A stretch of DNA of 64,000 nucleotides from DASZFV01 sp035549075 (GTDB taxonomy: Bacteria > Myxococcota_A > Polyangia > Fen-1088). Shown here piece after piece: positions 25,640 to 31,926 of the stretch (position 1 is the first letter of the stretch; each line of letters starts with the position of its first letter). The notes under the pieces were generated by a model. It made no database searches. It saw only the letters and a program-made list of their open reading frames with translations, and was not told the origin of the DNA. The translations under genes and the position numbers were made by a program. The stretch covers positions 62,001 through 126,000 of the forward strand of contig DASZRT010000009.1 of assembly GCA_035549075.1 (NCBI GenBank), given 5' to 3'.

Positions 25640-25857
25640 CGCGGATTCCCCCTCGGTTGTTCGTCCATCCAGCGATCGAGTTGCGCGCGCCGAATGCGCC
25701 ACTGGCCCCGGATCTTGAAGGCCGGCAGCTCGCCGGCGTTAGCCATCGCGTAGACGGTCTTCTCCGCGAGTTTCAGCAGCGCGGCGACTTCCTTGATCGT
25801 GAGCACCTCGTCAGACACCGGCTTACTGCCCGTGGCGCGAGTGGTGCTGGATGGCAT
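25636..25857 (-). CDS. HTH protein leading the type I RM-Septu operon
   Basis: 73 aa, ATG at 25857; its stop overlaps the hsdR GTG. An excisionase/MerR-type HTH covers residues 16-66: LTIKEVAALLKLAEKTVYAM and FKIRGQWRIRRAQLDRWMDE. Such small proteins often regulate the operon they head, as C proteins do for RM systems. Translational coupling to hsdR supports that role (inference). Confidence 0.7.
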   Translation of the reverse strand: MPSSTTRATGSKPVSDEVLTIKEVAALLKLAEKTVYAMANAGELPAFKIRGQWRIRRAQLDRWMDEQPRGNPR

Positions 25858-25959
25858 CAGGTTCCAAACGGTACCATTGCACTCCACTGACGTATAGGCG
25901 CGCGGACGCCCAGTGCCGTCTGCCGCGGACCGGCCGGAGACTCTCCCAGAGGAAACCGG

Positions 25960-26100
25960 CCCCACCGGGGCCACCGGGGCCGGGGAGCTCGTATGTACTC
26001 GTCACTCCATGAGAATCTCGTCGTCGGACCCGGCTCCGGTTTCGAACAAAACCGGAGCCGGACCGGGGCCGGAACCGGGGCCACCCGAGCCGCGGAGGAC
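25960..26100. repeat. GC-rich repeat cluster at the 3' end of the primase gene
   Basis: Contains CCACCGGGG twice in tandem near 25965-25982 and more CCGGGGCC-type octamers near 26060-26090. A perfect 13-bp inverted repeat (CCGGCTCCGGTTT at 26030-26042, complement at 26049-26061, 6-nt loop) lies between. The right part overlaps the last primase codons. The same nonamer, on the other strand, is repeated at 28787-28815 on the far side of the primase gene. Candidate replication-origin iterons or a transcription terminator. Confidence 0.4.
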
Positions 26101-28683
26101 GGAGAGGCGGATGCGGAGGACGCGGCGGCGTCCATCGCCCACGCGGACTTGGACCTCGGGGCGGCCGTCGAACCCGGCGACGGCGAAGCCCTTGCGGACG
26201 AGTGCCTTGTGGAGCGCGTGCGTTGAGTGGCCCCAGGCCTCGCCTGACTCGCGCATGAAGGTCGCGACGCGGCGCCGAGCGGCGTCGGGCAGCAGATAGG
26301 CGTACTCCTCGTCGAACCAGCCGATCGCCTCGATCACGTCCTCGCGCGGGACCGTGCCACGTTCAACGAGGCGAACGCGCTTCTGTTCGAGCAGCGTGCC
26401 CAGCACGGCGATGAACCGCTCGGCGGGCTCCAGCTCCTTGAGGTTGCTCCCCTGCTCCTCGCCGATCGCGCGGAGCGTCTCTCGCGCTTGCCCTCGGAAG
26501 TCGTTCGCGCGCGCGGCGTCGACGGCGCCGACTTCCTCGGCGAACTCGAGGAACAGTTCGAAGGCGAAGCGCAGGTGCGCGAGCGCGTCCGCCTGGCGCA
26601 GGTGAGAGCCGACTCGGTGCAGTTCGTTCCGGATCGCGCCGACTCGGTCGGGGGCCGCCTTTCGAAGCATCGGGATCGACGGCTGGAGCCACTCGATGTA
26701 CCCGCGCATCGCGTGAGCGAAGCGCGGGCCGTTCGCCTGGAGATCGGTGATGACGGGCATGTTCAGGCGGTCGCGATCGACCTCCACGATCACGAGGCGG
26801 GCTTGGATGGAGTGGCCGGATGGCAGGTCTTCGCCCGTGCAGACGACCATGCCGCGCGGCGGTCGATCAGGCTGCTGTGAGAGATCCGCGCGCAGACGCC
26901 CGCGCGACGCCCGGTTGCCGATGCCGCGGATGACCCTCTGCGCACGCTTCTCCAGCTCCTGCTGGGCCCGCGAGTCGGCGTTCGGAGCGTAGTCGTCGAT
27001 CACGGCGACAGCGTCCTTCACGGTGAACAGGCGCGCCTCAAGGGCGTTCTCGGTCGAGGTCCAGCTGCCGGGTAGCGTCTTGCGGTCGAACGCGCCGAAG
27101 TGGCGTTGAGCCAGCGCCGCCAGCTCGGACTTCAGGCTGCCCGTCGGGCCGACGAGCCAGAGAGCAAAGTCGGGGTTCACGATGAACGCAAGCGGCGCCG
27201 CGTAGGTCGCGGCCAGAAGCGGGATCGCCACGGAAGCGGGCGCTGCGTCGAGCATGCGCAGGGACCACGTGACCGCGTCGGGCAGGTCCACCGTAGCCGG
27301 CGGCAGCACGAAGCGGTCGAGAGGCGGATCGAGCTCCACGGTGATGTCGTCGGTTCCGACACCTCCGCCCTGGTACAGATAGATCCAGTTTCCGCGGTGC
27401 TCGCGCCATCCTGTGTGCCGAAACACCAGCCGGGATACTGGGTCGGACAGGACCTGGATCGCGGCGCGGAGGTGGTCCTTCGCGCCCTGGCCGGCGGTCA
27501 CCAGGGCGCGGGCGCCCCACGCGCTCGGCACCCAGTTGAGTCCGCCGAACTCGGACGCATTCACGCGGGCATCGGGGAGCGCAGTGCCGTTGGCGAGCCG
27601 GCCGCTCACCTTGAACGCGCGGACGACCTCGGCGCCGTCGTCGTAGGCGACCTCCTCGAAAATACGGGCGTCGAAGTTTGCGAGAACTTGCGTCGTCTCG
27701 TTGCCGTCGCGGTCGTGGCGCATGCGGCAGAGATGGCCGTCGAGGACGCGATATGGGCTCGATTCGTCACCGGCGCCGGCGAGAAGCACGGGCTCGTCGT
27801 CGCCGACCGCGGGCGGATCGCCGCCCGTCGTCGGCCCGCGAGTCGCAGGCGTGGCTGTGGCTAGCACAGCTTCGAACCGCTCGCGCGTCCAGCCGGCACG
27901 GAGTGCGTCGTTCGCGTCTTTCAAGGTGTTGAGGCCATCGACGAGCCGGACGCGCCGGCAGCGCTGCGGCCCAAGCTCGCGCCCGAGCCGCGCGGCGAGT
28001 TCGTCGCCTGGACCGTCGGCGTCGGTCGCGATCAAGATTCGCCGGAAGCCCTCGAGTGGTCGAAGCAGCTCGGGCGAGAGTCGCGAGCCGGCGCCGTCCG
28101 GCACGGAGACGACCGGTCCGATACCAACGGCGCGCAGCGCGTGGAAATCTAGCTCGCCCTCGACGACGACGACGCGTTCGCCGCCGCTCTTGTCGAGATC
28201 GCCGAGACCATACAGGGCGCTCGAGCGGCCGCGCGGCACCCGCCAGAAGACCTTGCGGTCTCCGATCGGACGAAACTTGTCGTAGAGGACGGCACCGTCC
28301 TCGCCGACGTAACGGAACACGACGGCCGGGCCCCCGCGCGTCTCGGCGGCGAACATGCGCGCCGCCTCCGCAGCCGGCAGCGCGCGGGCATTCTTCAGCC
28401 ACTCCGCAGCCGCGAAGACTTCGAGCGCCGGTAGGGGCGTACCGCGCGCGCGTCCCACTGGCGCAGGCTCGCGCTGAAACAGGTCCGACACCTCGATCTG
28501 CAGCGCGGACAGAATCGCGTCGAGCTGGCAGCCCGCGAAGCAGCGCAAGAGGACGCGTCCGTCCTCGCCGATGCCGATGCTCAAGCTCGGGCGGTCGTCC
28601 TCGTGCGCGGGACACCGGGCGGTCCAGCCGTCGTGCGACTTCGCGACGCGCTCGAGTCGGTTGACGATCTCCTGGGCGGTCAC
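26002..28683 (-). CDS. Primase-helicase (CHC2 zinc finger, Toprim, DUF927-like ATPase)
   Basis: 893 aa, GTG start at 28683. The N-terminal zinc-binding domain (ARCPAHEDDRPSLSI and LLRCFAGCQ) is followed by Toprim (VVVVEGELDFHALRAVGIGP and ILIATDADGPGDELA, about 170-240), a middle region, and a DUF927-type helicase domain with a P-loop variant LWLVGPTGSLKSELAALAQ (about 515-535) and Walker B AVAVIDDYAP. It would prime and unwind DNA at the element's origin, and is the only replication gene seen in element 1. The protein's last residues are encoded within a GC-rich repeat. Confidence 0.82.
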   Translation of the reverse strand: MTAQEIVNRLERVAKSHDGWTARCPAHEDDRPSLSIGIGEDGRVLLRCFAGCQLDAILSALQIEVSDLFQREPAPVGRARGTPLPALEVFAAAEWLKNARALPAAEAARMFAAETRGGPAVVFRYVGEDGAVLYDKFRPIGDRKVFWRVPRGRSSALYGLGDLDKSGGERVVVVEGELDFHALRAVGIGPVVSVPDGAGSRLSPELLRPLEGFRRILIATDADGPGDELAARLGRELGPQRCRRVRLVDGLNTLKDANDALRAGWTRERFEAVLATATPATRGPTTGGDPPAVGDDEPVLLAGAGDESSPYRVLDGHLCRMRHDRDGNETTQVLANFDARIFEEVAYDDGAEVVRAFKVSGRLANGTALPDARVNASEFGGLNWVPSAWGARALVTAGQGAKDHLRAAIQVLSDPVSRLVFRHTGWREHRGNWIYLYQGGGVGTDDITVELDPPLDRFVLPPATVDLPDAVTWSLRMLDAAPASVAIPLLAATYAAPLAFIVNPDFALWLVGPTGSLKSELAALAQRHFGAFDRKTLPGSWTSTENALEARLFTVKDAVAVIDDYAPNADSRAQQELEKRAQRVIRGIGNRASRGRLRADLSQQPDRPPRGMVVCTGEDLPSGHSIQARLVIVEVDRDRLNMPVITDLQANGPRFAHAMRGYIEWLQPSIPMLRKAAPDRVGAIRNELHRVGSHLRQADALAHLRFAFELFLEFAEEVGAVDAARANDFRGQARETLRAIGEEQGSNLKELEPAERFIAVLGTLLEQKRVRLVERGTVPREDVIEAIGWFDEEYAYLLPDAARRRVATFMRESGEAWGHSTHALHKALVRKGFAVAGFDGRPEVQVRVGDGRRRVLRIRLSVLRGSGGPGSGPGPAPVLFETGAGSDDEILME

Positions 28684-28820
28684 GCGGCAGGCTCCCGGCC
28701 CCGGTCTCCGGCCCCGGTTCTCGGCGAGACCGGGGCCGGGGGACGCCCGTAGAAGCGCAGGAGGAATCTGGACTTAGCGTGGGCCGGCCCCGGTGGCCCC
28801 GGTGGCCCCGGTGGTTGCGG
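28684..28820. repeat. Inverted repeat and tandem nonamers upstream of the primase gene
   Basis: A perfect 15-bp inverted repeat (CCCGGCCCCGGTCTC at 28694-28708 and its complement at 28726-28740, 17-nt spacer) lies 10 bp before the primase start. Farther upstream, GCCCCGGTG is repeated three times in tandem (about 28787-28815). This is a plausible operator, attenuator or replication origin. Similar repeats flank the other end of the gene. Confidence 0.45.
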
Positions 28821-28843
28821 GTAAGGGGGCCTGACTGCGAAAA

Positions 28844-29227
28844 TCACCGTCCCTCCGGAGTCCTGAGCGGGCAGTCGGCACCGCAAGGCTCGGGCTCGTC
28901 CCATTCCCAGACCTCTCCTTTGCCCCCGCACTGCGAGCAGCCGAAGCCCAGCCCGCGGCAGGCCGGGCATTCGATCTCGCGGAGGCCATGCGCGGCGATC
29001 GCGTGCTCCTCGCGCAGTTGTCGCCGGCTGGCCCAGCCCTCCGCGAGCTTAGACTCGTTCCCCCAGATCCGTTCGGTTTCGCAGACCTCGCACACGTAGA
29101 TGAGGTCGTCGAAGATGGGACCGGCGCCCCGGCGTCGCTTCTCCGGTTCGCGGCGCTCGTGGAAGACGTGCAGCCTGGGGAGCCTGCACTTGTTGCAAAT
29201 CAACAGCGCATCCAGGACGGTGGGCAT
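28844..29227 (-). CDS. Zinc-binding protein with DnaJ-like Cys repeats
   Basis: 127 aa from the ATG at 29227. Four CxxC pairs: ICNKCRLPR, YVCEVCETE, IECPACRGLGFGCSQCGGKG, the last being like the DnaJ zinc domain. It follows the 107-aa gene with a 5-bp gap and precedes the primase gene by 160 bp. Probably a nucleic-acid- or protein-binding adaptor of the replication block; no precise family. Confidence 0.6.
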   Translation of the reverse strand: MPTVLDALLICNKCRLPRLHVFHERREPEKRRRGAGPIFDDLIYVCEVCETERIWGNESKLAEGWASRRQLREEHAIAAHGLREIECPACRGLGFGCSQCGGKGEVWEWDEPEPCGADCPLRTPEGR

Positions 29228-29232
29228 GACGG

Positions 29233-29556
29233 TTATGCCTCCTGCTTCAGGGGCGGCCACTCGGGTCGCACGTGGGGGGCGATGAGCCCGTTGCACTTCG
29301 CGCAGAACAGCCCTTCAGGCCTCTCGATCCGGAGCGGTACGCGGCATCGGCACGCGTCGACGTCCGGGCCGTCGAAGACGGGAGCGTCGGCGCACATTGG
29401 CGACGCCTCGGTGTGGTACTTCGTCGCGAGCGTCAGTCGCGCAGCCTCGGCGTTGGTCTTCCGACCGTCGGCGTAGAGCTCGACGAAGACAATCACGCCG
29501 CCACACGCGCTGCAGAGCAGGACCCGCCCGCGAGCGGGCACCGGCCCCGTGCTCAC
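29233..29556 (-). CDS. Small zinc-ribbon protein
   Basis: 107 aa with GTG at 29556 overlapping the previous stop (GTGA). CSACGGVIVFVELYADGRK near the N-terminus and CRCRVPLRIERPEGLFCAKC near the C-terminus give a four-Cys zinc site. Unknown function. Translational coupling to the deoxyribosyltransferase-like gene marks it as part of the same operon. Confidence 0.5.
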   Translation of the reverse strand: MSTGPVPARGRVLLCSACGGVIVFVELYADGRKTNAEAARLTLATKYHTEASPMCADAPVFDGPDVDACRCRVPLRIERPEGLFCAKCNGLIAPHVRPEWPPLKQEA

Positions 29557-29939
29557 GGGCGCTCCGAATTGGGCGCGAGGACATCGAGCAACTCCGCGAG
29601 GCTGCGGTACACCTCGACGCGCGGTAGGTGGTGAAAGATGTTCTCCCGCGGCCCTACGATGCACAGGCGCTTGCTCGTCGCGAGTGCGACACCGAACTCG
29701 ACGTGCCGCCCTCCTCTCGCCGCCCACGCCACGCCCTTCGTCGGGTGCTCGGTGAAGGACACGAGGCAGTCCGCGTCTGTGAGGTCCTCGATGTCCTCGA
29801 TCGCCGACAGAAGGTCGGGGGCATTCGTGCGTCCGTAAATCCACCGCGACGTCACGAAGTGACCGAGTTGCGAGAGCGCCGCGGCGACGTCGAGCATCTC
29901 GGCGCTTCGGTCGAAGCGCGCGGCGAGGTAGATCCTCAT
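29553..29939 (-). CDS. Nucleoside 2-deoxyribosyltransferase-like protein
   Basis: 128 aa, ATG at 29939. MRIYLAARFDRSAEML at the start is the family's strand plus nucleotide loop; DADCLVSFTEHPT and GGRHVEFGVALATSKRL carry the substrate loop and the likely catalytic Glu. The family exchanges or hydrolyses bases on deoxynucleosides, and phage members salvage or alter nucleotides. Overlaps with both neighbours (ATGA and GTGA) place it in the operon headed by sigma-like protein 2. Confidence 0.7.
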   Translation of the reverse strand: MRIYLAARFDRSAEMLDVAAALSQLGHFVTSRWIYGRTNAPDLLSAIEDIEDLTDADCLVSFTEHPTKGVAWAARGGRHVEFGVALATSKRLCIVGPRENIFHHLPRVEVYRSLAELLDVLAPNSERP

Positions 29940-30157
29940 CGCCGCACCTCTCGCCCGAGTTCGATGAGCAGGTCCGACAGCCGCGAGCGCCAGTTGCGCC
30001 AACAGATGTGGGTCGAACTGACGGCGCCCCAGCGGCGGCAGATGTCGCAGTAGCGGACCGTGACCGGCGCCTCCATCGGTCCGGGCCCCGAGTGCTCTCC
30101 GTCGCCGGGCGCGTGCACGACGCGCACCTCCACCGAGTAGATGAGCTCGCCGATCAC
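29936..30157 (-). CDS. Small hypothetical protein
   Basis: 73 aa, ATG at 30157, overlapping both neighbours. It contains VRYCDICRRWGAVSSTHICW (a possible Cys2-His-Cys metal site) and a basic helical C-terminus. No family recognised. Confidence 0.5.
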   Translation of the reverse strand: MIGELIYSVEVRVVHAPGDGEHSGPGPMEAPVTVRYCDICRRWGAVSSTHICWRNWRSRLSDLLIELGREVRR

Positions 30158-30360
30158 AGCGCACCTCCTTGCGCCGGAGGCCGCTCGCGGCAGTACACCG
30201 TGAACAGCTCCGCGCCGTCCTCCGTCGACCCAGCGGCCGAGACGTGGAACTCATCGCTTCCGTGAATGACCTGCTCGAGCTCCCACCGGCGGAAGAGACC
30301 GGGCAAGCGGAGGAAGTTCTCCGCGCTCGTGCAGGCGCCCTCGTCGCGTTTCGTCGTCAT
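30154..30360 (-). CDS. Small hypothetical protein
   Basis: 68 aa, ATG at 30360 overlapping the sigma-like gene's stop. Sequence such as LPGLFRRWELEQVIHGSDEF and AELFTVYCRERPP suggests a small alpha/beta fold. No motif recognised; support comes from translational coupling on both sides. Confidence 0.45.
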   Translation of the reverse strand: MTTKRDEGACTSAENFLRLPGLFRRWELEQVIHGSDEFHVSAAGSTEDGAELFTVYCRERPPAQGGAL

Positions 30361-31145
30361 CGGTTCGCGAGGGCGGTGGCGAGCTGCGTCTGTGACTGAT
30401 CGCCGGCGAGAAAAGCCTGCCGAGCCTTGAACAGCGCGCGCTGGATCCGCTTCCGCGCCGCGCAGTGCGAGACGCCCAGCTCGGCTGCGATCTCCGTGCG
30501 GCTCTTGCCGTAGATGATCGCGTCCATCACCAGATCGGCCTCGTCGCCGATCGTCCGTTCGAGCCACGCGCGAATCGCGACCGTTGGCTCGACGTCCGGC
30601 TCGCCCTTGCGCGGCCGGAACGTGAGCGTCGCGGGATCAGGAGGCGCGCTGATCGCCGATTCGGGGGTCAGCTCATCGGAGGCCGCCGCGTTCGCCCGCT
30701 CGAGCCGGTGGTGATAGACGAGGCACCGCTCCGTGTTCCGGACTAGCGTCGCCGTCAGACACGTCACCCGACGTAGATCGATGCGGCTGACCGCGACGGC
30801 GAAGTGAACCGTCAGCTCCGACACGAGATCCTGCGGTCGGTGACGGAAGAAGCGCAGGTGGCGCAGGAACAGCCCGTCGAGAGCGGGCCAGAGGCAGAGC
30901 AGGAGCAGCTCTTGGGCTTGGCGCCGCGCGCACGCGTCGCGCGTCGCGCGCACCAGCGCGGCCAGCACGGCGCTCTTGGTCTCGGCGTCCGGACTCCCCG
31001 CGATCGCCTCCACGAGGTCCGAAGCCGTCGCGAACCGGCGCAGGCTCTCGAACTCTTGCCGAAGCCGCTCGAACTCGAGCCTGGCGTTTCGGCCTTCGAT
31101 AGAACGCAGCAACCCCGCGCGAAGGGCTTCCCACTGTGAGCGCAT
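30357..31145 (-). CDS. Sigma-70-like regulator 2
   Basis: 262 aa, ATG at 31145. The centre has LLCLWPALDGLFLRHLRFFR followed by HRPQDLVSELTVHFAVAVSR, and the C-terminus an HTH, KSRTEIAAELGVSHCAARKR. It aligns by eye with sigma-like protein 1 at 3279-4316 (shared LWP, PxxLVSE, R(I/V)D, RRV, TL(I/V)R(N/S)TER). It heads the operon that ends with the primase, so it may control replication or late genes as an element-specific sigma factor (inference). Confidence 0.62.
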   Translation of the reverse strand: MRSQWEALRAGLLRSIEGRNARLEFERLRQEFESLRRFATASDLVEAIAGSPDAETKSAVLAALVRATRDACARRQAQELLLLCLWPALDGLFLRHLRFFRHRPQDLVSELTVHFAVAVSRIDLRRVTCLTATLVRNTERCLVYHHRLERANAAASDELTPESAISAPPDPATLTFRPRKGEPDVEPTVAIRAWLERTIGDEADLVMDAIIYGKSRTEIAAELGVSHCAARKRIQRALFKARQAFLAGDQSQTQLATALANR

Positions 31146-31236
31146 GGACGACCGCCTTTCCGGCCGGGCGTCACGCGCTCACTGGGGCCGATGTTCGAAG
31201 GCGTCTAGCGCTCTGGGTTGATTGTTCGGACCGGTG

Positions 31237-31470
31237 CTACCTGCTTCCTAAAGGCGCTGCGGACGCGACGGTGTGACTCGAAGATCGCGAAAAGATCCGG
31301 ATGACCGTCTGGCGCCGGCACGTGCGCCGGTAACAGGTCAGCTCCACATTGACGTCGCCGGCGACTCGCGCGTGCAGGTCGCCGCGCTGGATGACCAGCG
31401 CCTCCCGCTCGAGCCTGCCGAGCAAGCTCCCGCACGCCGAGCATCGAACCTCTCCCGCCTCGATCGACAT
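31237..31470 (-). CDS. Com-like zinc-finger regulator
   Basis: 77 aa from the ATG at 31470 (an upstream start at 31494 adds 8 residues). EVRCSACGSLLGRLEREALV and VELTCYRRTCRRQTVIRIF resemble phage Mu Com, a CxxC...CxxC-type zinc finger that binds mRNA and activates translation of the mom DNA-modification gene. The second knuckle is CYRRTC, looser than usual. Spacing of 91 bp to sigma-like gene 2 downstream suggests linked expression. Confidence 0.55.
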   Translation of the reverse strand: MSIEAGEVRCSACGSLLGRLEREALVIQRGDLHARVAGDVNVELTCYRRTCRRQTVIRIFSRSSSHTVASAAPLGSR

Positions 31471-31507
31471 CGCGCAGCGGACCGTGCCAGACACGGAGTC
31501 GCCTGTG

Positions 31508-31652
31508 GTCGCCGGCCGGTCGCTTTTGGGTCGCTTCTTCCGGCGACAAACCGGCGACCGTCGCCGGCCATACCGCTGAAGCCTGGCGATCCCACAGAAC
31601 CGGTCGTCAGTGGTCGCTCGCGGGTCGCTTCCTGGTCACTTCTTCCGGCGAC
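31508..31652. repeat. Cluster of CCGGCGAC octamers in a divergent gap
   Basis: CCGGCGAC or its complement occurs at 31508-31515, 31540-31547, 31551-31558, 31560-31567 and 31645-31652, with GTCGCTTC at 31530-31537 and 31624-31631. The cluster fills the gap between the Com-like gene (minus) and a small plus-strand gene. Clustered short repeats in both orientations suggest operator sites or origin iterons. The binder is unknown. Confidence 0.4.
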
Positions 31653-31725
31653 CGGAGCGATCGCGGAAGGTCAAGTCGTGATCGCGTGCCGCGCCCGTGG
31701 GAACCTTCCGCTCAGGGGGAGGGGA

Positions 31726-31926
31726 ATGGACGTACGGGTGGCGGACGCGACGTACCAGGCGACCATCCACGCTCGGCAGTCGGCGAGCGCTCCGGCCCTT
31801 TGCGGAGCACCGCCAGGCTCACCTTGGACGACAAGACGATCCTACGTGACGTGCGCCGCGTGCCGCACGGAAGTCGAGCGTCGCATCGCCACCCTCCCCG
31901 GCCCACCGAAGCGGTCCCCGCGCTGA
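31726..31926 (+). CDS. Small hypothetical protein
   Basis: 66 aa; ATG at 31726 follows GGGAGGGGA. The protein (MDVRVADATYQATIHARQSA, later YVTCAACRTEVERRIATLPG) has a CxxC motif and a short basic tail. Its TGA abuts the helicase stop (31927) tail to tail. Coding is supported mainly by the ribosome site and composition. Confidence 0.45.
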   Translation: MDVRVADATYQATIHARQSASAPALCGAPPGSPWTTRRSYVTCAACRTEVERRIATLPGPPKRSPR

